From Torreya grandis (lineage: Eukaryota; Streptophyta; Pinopsida; Cupressales; Taxaceae), in assembly GCA_037957365.1 (NCBI GenBank), contig JARHVA010004807.1, positions 1-64,000 on the forward strand: a stretch of DNA of 64,000 nt, written 5' to 3'. Shown one piece after another: positions 1 through 12,030 of this stretch; within the stretch, counting starts at the first letter, position 1, and every line of letters begins with the position of its first letter. The notes under the pieces are model-generated. The model was not told the origin of the DNA. It searched no databases and was given only the letters and a program-made list of their open reading frames with translations. A program made the position numbers and the translations under genes.

Positions 1-74
1 ACTGATGCAAACATGGAGGAGGTTGCAGGATGAGTTGCTGAGTGTCAGAAGTCTTTAGCGTTGGTCTGGCCAAC

Positions 75-175
75 CGACGTCGACAGGTAGGCGACAGGAA
101 GCAACTGACATCGGTCATGTATCGACCGGCGTCGGCGACTCCAGGCAGACAGGGACCGACGTCGATCACCTGTGT
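75..175. promoter_or_regulatory. Cluster of ACCGAC/GACGTC palindromic words in LTR
   Basis: Four degenerate copies of a GACCGACGTCGGTC-like word lie about 30-40 bp apart (near 79, 109, 124 and 160). Each contains ACCGAC, the core known for plant DRE/CRT elements, and several contain GACGTC, a bZIP C-box core. That these act as enhancers is inference only. Confidence 0.4.
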
Positions 176-304
176 GGTTCAGACTGCGCTTATTACGGGC
201 AGTTAGCTAACGAACCAAGTGTTTGCATGAAGAGAGCTATTTTTAGACTGAGAGCTGTGGATCTAATTATTGTAATTAGATGTCTAATTATTGTTGGGAT
301 GAGA

Positions 305-316
305 TCTATATAATAG
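305..316 (+). promoter_or_regulatory. TATA-like box of LTR
   Basis: TCTATATAATAG lies downstream of the palindrome cluster, the position of the TATA box in the related copia LTRs. Confidence 0.4.
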
Positions 317-1108
317 ACTCATGGTTGTATTGGAAAATTGTTCTAGTTTGAGTTGAGCAAAGTTTGCTCCTTCTGTGTGTGAAGTGAGTAAGGGTGTTCC
401 TCCTAGTTCCCTATCAGTGCCAAGCTTGGTACTGGTTGGAGAATCATAAGGACTTGGTGAGGCAAGGACAAGGGTTCTTCAGGGTGTAGAGTGATCTACA
501 TGGTAAGTAAGATCGTTGATCTGCAGGTGTATGTGTGTGCAAGGTCAAGGTTCACAGGTGAGCAGAACCAGGTTTGATTTGCAGGTGTGCAGGATCATAT
601 AGACAGCAACACAACAGGGACCAATATCAGGCAGGATCTACTTGGAGTACAGGTGTGTATTCGGATAGAGCAAAGAGGAAGGCAAGGGAGTTCCTTCCAT
701 AAGTATGGTCTGTTGAATTGCAGGTTGTTACAGGTTCATGGGAGATCTACTTGAAGTACGTGGAGTACTTGTTTGAGTGTGTGGAGCACTTGTGGTGTGC
801 GTGGAGCACGGGAGGTGAACACCAACTCTGTATTTTGAGTTGGGTGTTGGGACCTGAGAGGGAGAGCTTTGGGGAGGAGAATTACTGTTCACTTGAGGTG
901 TGGGAAGCCTCTGTAAGGTGGTGGAGAAGAAGTGGCATCTTCTTTATTGTATTCTTTTCTGTATAAAGTGTTAATACAATTTGTGTATTGTCTCTCATAT
1001 CATGTGTTATTTTGAATTCTAGTTACTTGGTGAATCTGGTTAATTTCCGCATATTAAGTTGCTTGGTTTGGTAATCAATTGTGTGCTTCCGCTTTATTTC
1101 TCCCAACA

Positions 1109-1504
1109 GTATTAGCTAATGTGGAGTGTGCAGAGTTCTAGCCATTTTTCAGTCATCCCCCAACAACTCCATCTAAGTCACCCTCTCTAATGATTCTTTC
1201 CCTCCATCATGCTCTAAGGGATGAATCTCTCATGTATCCAACTCATGACAAACTGGTAGTTATTTCATGACATATATACATCATAAAATATAATGGAAAT
1301 AACAACTCATCATGATCATAATGCAAGAATATACACTATAGCTAACTCATAGCAATGTAGTCATGAAATAAAATTAACATACCACTATCTCATAATAGCA
1401 TATGAATTATATATTATTTAATAATGATCAAATCAAATCACTAACTATAAAAAAATCTATGTATAATCAAGTCAATTTACTTAGCAAGGAATCAAGATGT
1501 AACA
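1109..1504 (-). mobile_element. Probable 3' LTR fragment of minus-strand Ty3 element
   Basis: On the minus strand a purine tract (complement of TTTTCCCCCCTAAAT, 1505-1519) is followed by TGTTACATC, the expected PPT/LTR-start arrangement. The rest of the segment is AT-rich and non-coding and is cut by the copia-type LTR ending at 1108. The other end of this LTR was not identified. Confidence 0.4.
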
Positions 1505-1519
1505 TTTTCCCCCCTAAAT
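1505..1519 (-). other. Polypurine tract of minus-strand Ty3 remnant
   Basis: Minus strand reads ATTTAGGGGGGAAAA directly before TGTTACATC. Confidence 0.5.
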
Positions 1520-1743
1520 CTAGTCATTATCCTGGATGAATCTTATTCAAACATAAGTTATGAATTAAAAACATTGTTCAACAAAGAAATAACATAGTAT
1601 AAAGTATTAAATCAAGCAAATAAATGTGAAAAAATGCCTATAAAACTCATCATAGTCCTCCCAAGTTACATTATCCTCAGAGTATTGGTACCACAAGACT
1701 CTACACTATGACATCTCCCTATTATACAAACAAAATTTGTGAG

Positions 1744-1886
1744 TATCACTTACTCTTATTGGTTCTATCATGACCATCCCAAGGTCCATAGCTGCTAAGA
1801 CAAGCCTATATGCTACATGACTAAGCACTTCTAATACCTCGAAGGGTCCCACAAATCTTGATGAAAGTTTCACTGACTTCTCAAAA
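1744..1886 (-). pseudogene. Ty3/gypsy integrase C-terminal fragment
   Basis: Minus-strand translation reads KLSSRFVGPFEVLEVLSHVA followed by YRLVLAAM, which matches the GPFEI-type fold at the C-terminus of chromovirus integrases (family motif KLSPRFVGPFEI...VAYRLALP). It lies about 220 bp before the polypurine tract, as expected for the 3' end of pol. Only about 45 codons can be read; the catalytic core is absent. Confidence 0.65.
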
Positions 1887-3717
1887 TTTAGGATTCAACA
1901 AAAATCACATGAAATCATCATAAAATCCAAAAACAAATGACCATAGAGAGTTTCACAAAGCCTCCTAGTGCCTCTACACATCTCTCTACCCTAGAGAGTT
2001 GTTTCTAATTCTAGATAAAAGTGTTTAGAGAACCTGAAAAGAATAATGTGTATAAGTTAATACCATTACTACTCTTCATAGCTCTTGATAAGTATGATAT
2101 GTTAATATTTTTTTCTACTCCATGTAGCTCCTGACAAGTATGATGATAAATAGGAACTAGAAATACTACATTTCTAATGTATACAAAATTAAGGAATAAG
2201 CATTACATAATATACATGTTTATGGTCATAAGACTAAATTTAACAAGTCTCTATTGTCAAATAATAGATTCGACAAGCTCCCCTTGTCAGATCCAAACTT
2301 AGTAACTATCGATTCAATGTGATACTAACTAGGGTCCACTCCCATATCTTAGTACTCACATTCATAATTCACCACTCATCCCTTAGGTTTACATGACCTA
2401 ATGATCTCCAAAATGTGCACAAGGTTTAATGAATTATAAATTCATACTAACAGACCATAGAAAGTAATGATATATGCTAAATAATTCTAGATGTACCAGC
2501 ATACATTACAAGAAAAATCTTACAATCATTCCATAATTGAATTAAGTTTCCACTAGCCAAACATAACTAATATCTTATTTCATAGCTTAGCCTATTTTAT
2601 TATATTCATAGTTAAGATGAAATAATGTTAAAATTAAAATAACATATAAAGACTAGGGATCATACCATCCTTACAACCTTATAAAGATAACAAGTGAGAC
2701 AATGCATCCATGCTTGTTCATTTAGTTACACAAGTTATAAATTTATCTCAACCCCTTAGACTAACAAGATGATCCACACGTCCTATTCCATACTCACTCT
2801 AGGTGAAAGGTACATCAATGACTCATCAAAACAACATGTTTTTAGCAAAAGGAGATTAATACCAATATAATCAAGGATAAATCATAACATAGTGATTATA
2901 ATCAACTTATAAAGCTTAATCTAGAACCAATATAAATTCAAGGTTCACTACTTCACGTGGTCAAAGTTCACAAGTATAGATTAAGTAGCACTAGAAAGTA
3001 TGACTCTAAAAATCCAAAAGAGGAAATTAATGAACTAACATCTTAATAATAAACTCTTAAATACCCTCACATGGTATGAAGAAAACACCACAACCCAAGT
3101 TGCCAAAATCACTACACACTTACCAAATCTGTAAGTGTAGTATCACAACATGTTTCCATAACTAAAAATAAAAATATTAACCACATAGATTCATTGATCC
3201 ATTCCATTCCCACAACTTTTCTATCAACAAAATTAGAAGACACTATCCCTTGAACACTTGGGAATATTGTTAAAACAACATTAAAGAAACAAGTTTATGA
3301 TTGAGGAAATACTTAATCAACATCATGAAAATATGAATCCACTCAGTGAGATTATAATGATGTCAAAGGAGAGTGAGAGAGATTAATGACTCACCTCCAT
3401 GTTAGCTATGTGATATGTCATCTCTTCCTTAGTCCACATAAACATAGGAGTGTTAATCTAGGAGAAAACTACTAACACATTGGAATTCTCAACCAAGACA
3501 TCTACACTCTACTAAAATAAAATTCCCACTATACTAGGTGGTGCCAATCCATAAGTGATCTTTTAGTATTCCCACTCCTATGATTATTGTATATAAGACA
3601 CAAAACTCTATCTAAAATACAAATGTTTTTTAATGAGAAACATCCTATGCTTTTTTGTACACTCACAATACAACACATAAGTGGTGGATGTGACTTGATC
3701 TAAATGATCAAAATATG

Positions 3718-3722
3718 GTAGG
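3718..3722. repeat. Target-site duplication GTAGG (left copy)
   Basis: Identical to 11544-11548 on the other side of the element. Confidence 0.8.
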
Positions 3723-4897
3723 TGTAGTCATATAAAATGTAAAAATTGGTAACTTGAGCATTGATAATGACACCCAACCCTTAGGTCCCTCTTTCTTGCT
3801 CTCATTACCCTAATAGGCATCTTTTCACTTATTCCTAGTCATCCGTAGCCTTCCAGACTTAATCTTAGCTTAGTCAAACTTCTCTTTCCATGACTAATCC
3901 ATCCCCCTAGGTCCTGTTAGCTCAGAACAATGGTGCCACACTTTCACTATAGTGTCAGTGTTACTCCTATCCACTTTTGATGTTCCTATCCAAGTACATT
4001 TTTGGCCTCAATGGTTAGTTTTTTCCAATTCCCCATCCTTCTCCTTGTCAGCATAATGTGAAAACATTCAACTGATGATGAATAGATACCTATAAAATCC
4101 CACTCAAAGATCATTTAGAAGGGGTTGATAATTATCACTAAGCAAGCAAGACTCCTTAGACAATCTCCCTATTCTCTGTAGACAACCAACCAATATACTT
4201 ACAAGATTATCTAAATCCTTACACCATTTCCTAGCCACCTCAAGCACATCTAGTTTAGCATTTTTCATCTTCATACACGCTATTACACAAAGCACATCAA
4301 GTGGGAGAACTACATATGGCTTGATCCCTCGATAGAGTATTGGTATGTAGGTAGTGTGCCCACACAAGGGTTGTAGATACACATTCAATGAATCTTACAC
4401 ACATAAACCCCCCTATTTCTCAAAATTAGTCAAATCACAATGGAGTATAGGGTTTGAAAAGAGGATCTACTCTACAAGGAGATCTACTAACTTCTAGCTG
4501 TCAAAAATTCATAGATAGGGTCACATAGGCATAGCGAACAAAACCCAAAAAGCTCAGATCTCTTGGAAAATAATGATAGAGTTGGATTATAGCATCAGTG
4601 CCACTCCTATCCACTTTCAACACTCCTATCTAATCATATATAAAATTCAAATCTTAGTTTGTGATGGTGTCCCAGTCTTGCACAGTGAATCTTAGACCCT
4701 GTATCAATCGTATCAATCTATTTTCAGCTAAATCTTATTTTCTCCCTTTTATTACTATTTTTAGAAAGGTCAAAATTTTAATCTAATTTATATAAATTAG
4801 TAGCTTAATTAATTCATATTTATTTAATGATTTTACTACTCAAAACCTTTAACTAAATTAGGAATAATACACCAATATTCTCAAATAGGTTAAATCA
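3723..4897 (+). repeat. 5' LTR of the gag-protease element (1175 bp)
   Basis: Starts TGTAGTCATATAAAATG and ends TTAAATCA. It aligns along its whole length with 10353-11543, with many substitutions, so the insertion is old. The 94-codon minus-strand frame at 4104-4388 lies inside the LTR and is not a gene. Confidence 0.85.
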
Positions 4898-4914
4898 TTT
4901 GGTGAACCTGACTT
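4898..4914 (+). other. Primer-binding-site-like sequence
   Basis: TTTGGTGAACCTGACTT follows the LTR directly, the position of the tRNA primer site. The tRNA was not identified. Confidence 0.4.
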
Positions 4915-5401
4915 ACTTCTTCTACGCATAAAAACCCTAAAAACCCTAGGGTAAATTTCCTTCTAATTTTTCCTATATTTTTTTGATTTTTTACCTACAT
5001 AATAAAATCATAAATTAGAATTAAAATTTAAAATTTTATAGTAATTTTAAAATAATTTTTTAAAACCCTAGTTGTCCAATTAGGTCCCAGTAATTTTCCA
5101 ATAATTTTTTGATTTTTACTAGCATATTAAAATCATAAATTCACTTCAAATCAAATTTCAATAGTAATTTTCAAAAGCATTTATATTTCAAAACCTTAGT
5201 TGTATATACTATATCCCATTTCTTCTTGAGGTATCACCTTACATATTTGTGAGTTTTGTATCTTTTTTATGCAATTTCCAATTAACTATTTTTAAGACTT
5301 TACATTTCCTATATTCAGTACTTTCATTTTCTAACACTTTGCTTCTTAAAAATTATTACAAAAAATTCAAACAATTTTTAATTTGTTTTCCTACCTTAAC
5401 A

Positions 5402-7840
5402 ATGGCCCAATACACTAGTTTTGATGAAACTTAAAAAAGGGAACTTCAATAAATCTTAACTAAACACCTTGACATGCAAGATGACATGCTTAAAATACTA
5501 TAAGAAGAACAAAAATGAGTGAACAATGGTCAATATTATCAAACCATGGAGCAACCAGTTTCAAATGACATTATGGGGGAAACTATGTCTCAACAACCCC
5601 CTATAGCAACCCAACCTACCTCTATGCCACTAGTTACAACTAGTACATCTTTGTCTCTTGATGTGGCAGCCCTTGTACAAGAGATAAAATCTCTTCAATC
5701 CAAGGTGCTACATCTTGAGCAAGGTGCCTCTAGACTTATGCAAGATTTGGATTCTTTTGGTCTATTACTTACACCATTGGCACATCACATTGCTTCTACA
5801 CCCTTGTCACAAGGTTTTATTCAACCCAAAATCACTCTATATGATGGCAAGTGTGATCTAGAGACACATTTGAGAGTTTTTCACGTAGAATGCTTAGACT
5901 ATGTACCAAATGACTGGATACTTACCAAGCTATTTCTATGGAGCCTTATAGATTATGATTTGTAAAGGTTCTACAATCAATCAAATCAGTCAATCAACAC
6001 ATTCAATCCTTTAGCTAACATGTTCTTAGCTCATTTTAGCATTAATATTGGTGATAAGGTTTCAAATGCCCAAGTTGCACAATAGAAACAAAGGTCAAAT
6101 GAGAATCTCATAGATTAAGTTCTTCAATATAAGACTATTTTGGCTAAGATGACTAGACCCATGGTTGATCAAGAGTTATAAGATATCTTCAAATAGAGAC
6201 TGCTACCAGCTTTACATGAATTGGTTATGTTTAAAAGATTCTCTTCCTTCACTAAATTGTGTCACACACTAAATTAAAGATAAGTCAAACTAATTTCAAT
6301 GGGCAAACTCAAATATACAAGTATCTCAGAAACAACAAATAATAGTAATAACAAAGTCCCATACAAAGTCAAGGTCAATGATATTAAGAGTCAGAATTAG
6401 CTTAAGTTAATGTGGCCTTAGACCCCCCTCAATGAGTATTTTATCAACACCTCCTTGACATACCTTTACCAATCTACCAGTTTCTCCATCTAGGGTGTTA
6501 TAGTAGCTATTGGAATGTAACATCATATCTTTCCCTCCTATTTAGAAAGTTGACCCAACAAAGCCTCTTCCATGGGGATATGATCAGTATGCATTGTATG
6601 ATTTACATAGGGCACTAGGCCATACAACAAATAGATTCATCAGTTTGAGACACAAGATATAGGATTTAATAGATAGCAATCATATTGATCTTGGAACTTC
6701 AATTGAGCCTCCTCAAGCAAATAAATATAGGATAAAGCTTTGAAAATATTTTTAGATCATTATTCATAGCATTCTAAACAAGATGTAGGGTACACATTAG
6801 GGGTTCACCATGCATATAATGCACATATACCACCAAATACATATAGGGCACCTTTAGTTAAGACACATCCTTTGAGTAACATGATTGGTGTATACAATTC
6901 CAAAGTTCTAGCTAGACCTTCAATCTCCTTCTCAGAGTAGGAGATCATTGAAGATGATTCAGATTATCATGCACTCTTTATTAGAGACTACATTCATAAT
7001 CATCTTATTCATAGTGTTCTCATAGACAATGGATCCAACGTGAACATGTGCACTATGACATTATTATAGTATTTGTAGAGTTAGAGTAGGATATTACCTT
7101 GATGGACACAATTATCAACAGATTCAGTGGGCATATACAAAGTTTATTGAGTGATATTTTACTTCCTGTATAGGTTGGTCTAACACACGTGGCCACACCA
7201 TTCACTATTGTTCTTAGTGTAGGAGTTTTTGATATGTTACTTGGTCAACCATGGATTCAAAAACTTCAAGACATACCTTTTATAGTTCACATATACATGA
7301 AATTCATTTACACCAATTAGGTATTTATAAGTGGTGGAGTTTTGTATGAGTTACCACTCCCCATAGAGCCATCTACTATTTTGTAGTCACTAGTTTTAGT
7401 TCAACCACTAATTTTAGTTTCTCTACCAGTTCTAGTTCTTCCTTCAGTTTAGATTTAGACATAGTTGAGGCCTCCATCACCAGCATAGAGAGTTCATACA
7501 TCTCCATAGATTCAAGATTCTAGATAGTTTCCAGCTATAGTGTTCACACCCAGGGTAGTACCATTGATATCACATGTATCTACTCATAAAGAACATGTTT
7601 AGAGAGCTTCTTCTACTATCAAATGAGTCCTTAAGAGCCCTACAGTTACATCCACTTCTAAAATTTATAAGGGGACCCCACAATTGGTTTTTACTTCAAA
7701 TATTTTAGAGTATTTATATCATATATAGATTTTAGAGCCATAATCTCAGCACTTCTATTATGCTTCATGATCACACATGATTCCTCTCCTTGATACAGGA
7801 TACCATGATAGGGAGTCTCCCATGAGACTTATTAGTTAGT
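5402..7840 (+). pseudogene. Decayed gag-protease of non-autonomous Ty3-type element
   Basis: The frame opens at ATG 5402 (MAQYTSFDET) but is broken by many stops and shifts; the longest clean piece is 5519-5965. Readable parts in order: a coiled N-terminal region (LVQEIKSLQSKVLHLEQ), the gag capsid start (KITLYDGKCDLETHLRVF, about 5828-5881), a C-terminal gag motif (HRALGHTTNRFISLRHKIQD, about 6606-6665) typical of Tat-like gag, then an aspartic protease remnant with active-site LIDNGSNVN near 7020 and a LGQPWIQKLQDIPF-like segment near 7240-7280. These are motifs known from Tat-lineage gag and protease. No pol domain follows. It cannot make a full protein as it stands. Confidence 0.75.
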
Positions 7841-9559
7841 ATAATTTCTTCTCATTTTTTTTTGTACATATTCTTCATGTGATTGATTGTACATAGCTTA
7901 AAATATATCAAAATTCCATAAACATTCAAATATGTCAAAAATCCAAAAAATGTTCAAATATGTCAAAAATACCAAACACATGCAAATATGTCAAAAATAC
8001 AAAAAATTCAAATATTCAAATATTCAAAAACATTTTAATTATATGAATTCGCCATGATTTACATTTAAAATACCATTCTAGACTTAGATTCTATTATTCT
8101 ATGCTATCGTTTATCAATTTATCTACATTATCATGTTGATGTACATTATTAACTAGATTACACAAATTACTCTATCGACACTAACTAGTATATAGCACTT
8201 ATGTATTTCTTAGCATATACCTAGTATTGTAATAGCATGTCTTGCATACTTTAACATTCTTGATTTGATTAATTATATTTGATTGTATTTCTATTTATTA
8301 CATGCTTTACGTTCTTGCTTTGCGTAGCTAGATGTGATTGTATTTCTCATTTCTTGATTGTCCCCTGTATGTGATTTAGGACATTTTTCAATGTCCTTTA
8401 CTTATATTCATGTGTGTGCCTTAGGAAATTTACCAATGTCCTTTTTCTATACTCTTATATATGATTGTGGCCCTTGTGTTAACCCTTGCTTGTTTTAATT
8501 GTATGTGTATGCAGAATTTGAACATGCCTTGTATGCTTGCTTTCTAGTTTTAGTGACATGTGCCCATGTCCCTTGTTTGCTTGGTCCCTTGGCCATTTTT
8601 TTATGCTTCTTGATTTTTGCCTTGTGTGCTTGTTTCTTATTTGCTTCTTATTTTTTTTAGTGCCATGATCCACATCATGCATTATCTTACTATCTTGGAT
8701 GTCATGATGGGCATCATGCTCCATCCCTCCTTACTAACTAACAACTAAAAAATAAAAACTAACAACTAACCAAACTTCCACTTCTAATTATATTTTATTA
8801 CTTTGCACATGCTATTACATTGTTATATCTATCTAGGTATACCCTTGGTGATCTAACAATATCCATTACAAACATTGTTATATCTATAGATATTTTGTCA
8901 TTATCATTACTATATCATGTATCTTTGTAGCATAACACACGTGTAGGACTCCTCTAAGGGAATTCATTACAAGGTCTTCATTCCTACCCTCAGAAGAGGG
9001 GGAAACAAATAGGGTTTTTGTTACAAATATTAGAGCTCCTAACGATCAAAAAAATAGCATTCAGAACACCTAAAATAGCAACCAGACATCAAACCAATCA
9101 ATACAAACCATGTAGATAGTAAAAATGCTAGAATAGTTACTAGATTTTTTCCAAGACAAAAGTACCAAGATTGGACTATATCTTTGGTTCCATTATTGTC
9201 CATTTTTTTCACTCTTGTCTAAATTAAAAAAAACTAGACTTTCCAGAGCAAGCAAAAAAGTAGGTTCAGTTATAGTTTGCACAGTCAAACCAGTTTAGAA
9301 TCAATAAATTTTAGTGCACTTTTGCTTAGAAAATCAAGATATGTGGGGCATCATACATAACATGATGGATCTCAATTCCAATTTTAGATATAGTAATTGG
9401 TATAACTTTTAGATCAAAATCCATGTTTTAGACATCAATGATTAAGGGTAATGTGCATGGCACATTTATTTTCCTTTCTTTTTGAGTTTAACGTTACCCA
9501 AGTATTCTCAATAGTTAAGTGCCTTGTTCCATCTGTAGGTGGTTGGCATCATTTTTAAG

Positions 9560-9666
9560 TGGATTTCATACAATCTTAACCTCCACATTTTGAAATGGCT
9601 TTCATACAAGCCTAGTGTCAAGTTTTAGAGTGGTTTTCATACAAGCCTAATCTCCATCTTTCCGAG
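9560..9666. repeat. Three imperfect ~36-bp tandem repeats
   Basis: Three copies each begin TGG(A/C/T)TTTCATACAA and run 35-36 bp. They lie in the non-coding region before the polypurine tract. Confidence 0.65.
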
Positions 9667-9790
9667 TGGCCAAGAGTGGCCTAGTTTCTAACATACATTA
9701 GACTATTCATGCCAACATTATTAGATCATAGTACATTCATGGGTTTTATGATCCATCTCATATGACATATAGTTTATACCAATATCAGTT

Positions 9791-10000
9791 CATAGCTTCA
9801 CTTCAAAGGGCAATGATGGAACCAAAGGACTAGCTAGCCTTTGTATTCATGAGCCACCTATTCAGAGGGATTAGACACACAGTCCAAACATATATTAACA
9901 CATGTGTGATCACATAGCTTCACTTAGTGGGTGATGATGGAGCCAAAGGGCTAGCCTTTGCATTCTAGATCCACTTATGGGTAATTGAACACTCAGCTCT
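9791..10000. repeat. Two imperfect ~120-bp tandem repeats
   Basis: Units starting CATAGCTTCACTT at 9791 and 9913 share ATGATGGA(A/G)CCAAAGG and CTAGCCTTTG blocks. Confidence 0.65.
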
Positions 10001-10340
10001 ATTCATGACATTACTTTTGGTATAGCATACCCAACATCACCCAGAATTACTCAGTAGCATAATAGGTTTTGTATTAATCCACATACTTGATGCAGTGTAT
10101 TCATTCCTTTATTTTTCTCTATCTATTACTTGGCTTTGTACATTCTTATTTTAGATATAGTGTATCTAGTAAGAACATATCTACTCTTTATTTTTCTTGT
10201 AGATTCATATTGTACATCATGATCTCTCTATGCACACCTAACATCACATAGCTTCATAGGCTTCACCCTTATAGGGAAGTTCAGGTACACTTTTATTTTT
10301 CCTTTATCTTAGTATTTCACTTTATTGTATCACTAGAATA

Positions 10341-10352
10341 AAGTGGGACAAG
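10341..10352 (+). other. Polypurine tract
   Basis: AAGTGGGACAAG lies immediately before the right LTR. Confidence 0.55.
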
Positions 10353-11543
10353 TATAGTCATATAAAATGTAAAAAATTTTAACTTGAGTGTGGATAATAA
10401 CATCCAACCCTTAGATACCTCTTTCTTACTCTCATGACCCTCATAGGCAACTTTTCACTAATTCCCAGTCATTCGTAGCCTTCCATACTTAATCCTAACT
10501 CAACCAAACTGCTCTTTCCATGACCAATCCATCCCTTTTGGGCCCCATTAGCTCAAGACAATATCACCACACTTGGACTATAGTGCCACTATCACTCCTA
10601 TCCACTTTCAATGCTTCTTTCCAAGTGCATTTTTGGCCCCAATGATCAATTTTTTTTTACTCCCCATCCTTCTCCTTGTTGGCCTAATGCAAACACATTC
10701 AACCCATGACCAATAAATCCCTATAAAATCCCATTCAAATATCATTTGGAAGGGGTTATCAATTATCACTAAGCAAGCAAGAATACAAGCAAGACTACTT
10801 AGACAATCTTCCATATTCTCTACATATAACAAGCCAATATACTTACAAGCTTATCCAAATCCTTACACCAATCCCTAGCCACCTCAACCACATCCAATTT
10901 ATCATTTTTCATCTTCACACACACTATTTCACAAAGCACATCAAGTGGGAGAACTACATATAGCTTGATCCCTCTTCAGAGTATTGGTATGTAGGCAACA
11001 TTCTCACACAAGGGGTGTGGATACATGTTTAATGAATCTTACACACACTAACCCCCCTTATTTCTTGAAATTGGTCAAATTATAATGGATTATATGGTTT
11101 GAAGAGAGAATATACTCTAAAGTGAGCTCTACTAACTTCTAACTACCAAAACTTCATAAACAAGGTCACACATGCATAGTGAATAAAACCCAGAAAGATC
11201 AAATCTCCTAGACAATAGTAACAGAGGTAGACTATAACACTGGTGCCACTCCTATCCACTTTCAATTCTCCTATCCAATCATAAAATGAAGGTCAAATCC
11301 TAGTTTATGATAGTGTCCTAGTCCTTCATAGTGAATCTCAGACCCTATCTCAGTTGTGTCAGCCCATTTTCAGCTAAGTCTTATTTTCTCCCTTTTATTA
11401 CTATTTTTAGAAAGGTCAAAATTAACATCTAATTTACACAAATAAGTAGCTTAATTTTTGCATATTTATTTAATTATTTTACTACTTAGACCCTTTAATT
11501 AAATTAGGAATGATACACTAATATTCCCAAATAGGTTAAATCA
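10353..11543 (+). repeat. 3' LTR of the gag-protease element (1191 bp)
   Basis: Starts TATAGTCATATAAAATG (the expected TG has changed to TA) and ends TTAAATCA before the GTAGG duplication. Confidence 0.85.
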
Positions 11544-11548
11544 GTAGG
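11544..11548. repeat. Target-site duplication GTAGG (right copy)
   Basis: Identical to 3718-3722. Confidence 0.8.
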
Positions 11549-11936
11549 AATCTCTTGTTCATGACCCATAAACTATGATATGCACTCACCTACTCAAACA
11601 TCATATAGAACCATTAACATTGAGACACTCAATAAACCAACCTTTTAACAACTCTAAGAGGGTACAGGTGTTCTTAAGACTAGACATTGAGTGTACCATG
11701 CAACATTTCAAGTACATAGGTGAACACATTTCCAAGAATCATGGTTGTCTATATACTACAATAGTCATCAATCCATGTATGAGGATATTCTAAATCTTAG
11801 AAATCCAATCATGGTGTATCATGATTCTACACTAAGGCACTACAAATCCAAAATACACTTCACTTAACCAAAAAGATACAAAAATGCTAGTGGACTCAAT
11901 AGGTCCTAGAGTTTGAGTCACAACTCTGATACCACA
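11549..11936 (-). mobile_element. Leader region of minus-strand Ty3 remnant with tRNA-Met primer site
   Basis: This is the second half of the element interrupted at 3723-11543. No coding motif is visible. At 11924-11934 the minus strand reads TGGTATCAGAG, the standard initiator-tRNA-Met primer site, two bases from TGTAACAACC (11937), which would be the LTR edge. Confidence 0.45.
11924..11934 (-). other. Primer-binding site (initiator tRNA-Met type)
   Basis: The minus strand reads TGGTATCAGAG adjacent to an LTR-like terminus. Confidence 0.6.
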
Positions 11937-11938
11937 TG

Positions 11939-12030
11939 TAACAACCCCACTAGGTTTAACCTAGAATACGTTGATCAAATTTTAAAAAAAAACTATCACA
12001 TTTTCTAAGTCAAACCCAGTGGGGTTGTAC
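11939..12030. repeat. Near-perfect inverted repeat at LTR-like edge
   Basis: Arms 11939-11966 and 12004-12030 are complementary over about 27 bases with a few mismatches (core AACCCCACT / AGTGGGGTT), with a 37-bp A-rich loop. It could be the folded end of an LTR or two inverted element ends meeting. Confidence 0.6.

Larger units (their letters stand above)
1..1108 (+). mobile_element. Ty1/copia-type LTR, left end beyond or at window edge
   Basis: The segment ends in CCCAACA at 1108 and has the architecture of the copia LTRs at 27035, 31009 and 35925: a GC-rich block of GACGTC palindromes (about 75-170), a TATA-like site near 305-316, then a T/G-rich transcribed part ending in a run that resembles the other LTR ends. 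It is longer and clearly diverged, so it is a related but separate family. No tRNA-Met primer site follows 1108, so this is a 3' LTR or solo LTR, not a 5' LTR. The left terminus cannot be fixed. The 82-codon open frame at 718-966 lies inside the LTR and is not treated as a gene. Confidence 0.65.
1505..3717 (-). mobile_element. Internal remnant of minus-strand Ty3/gypsy (chromovirus-like) element
   Basis: Contains an integrase C-terminal fragment next to a polypurine tract, then about 1.8 kb with many stops in all frames. No reverse transcriptase or RNase H motif is readable, so most of the pol gene is missing or too decayed. It was split by the element at 3723-11543; the other part is 11549-11936. 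Confidence 0.45.
7841..10352 (+). other. Non-coding internal region of the gag-protease element
   Basis: About 2.5 kb, T-rich, stops in all frames, no polymerase or integrase motif. It holds two sets of short tandem repeats (9560-9666 and 9791-10000). A minus-strand frame at 8479-8724 comes from a T-rich stretch and resembles no known family. Confidence 0.6.
3723..11543 (+). mobile_element. Non-autonomous Ty3-type LTR retrotransposon (gag-protease only)
   Basis: Two long direct repeats (3723-4897 and 10353-11543) bound an internal region with decayed gag and protease. The flanks carry a perfect 5-bp duplication GTAGG (3718-3722 and 11544-11548), so both ends are fixed. A primer-site-like sequence follows the left LTR and a purine tract AAGTGGGACAAG precedes the right one. 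Between the protease remnant (ending near 7840) and the right LTR there are 2.5 kb with no RT, RNase H or integrase motif in any frame, so the element must have been mobilised by another element. It sits inside the minus-strand Ty3 remnant. Confidence 0.85.

Noticed and set aside
4104..4388. 94-codon minus-strand frame
   Set aside because: It lies fully within the 5' LTR; the matching part of the 3' LTR (10700-11030) does not keep the frame.
8479..8724. His/Lys-rich minus-strand frame
   Set aside because: Complement of a T-rich repetitive stretch in a non-coding region; no start context or homology.
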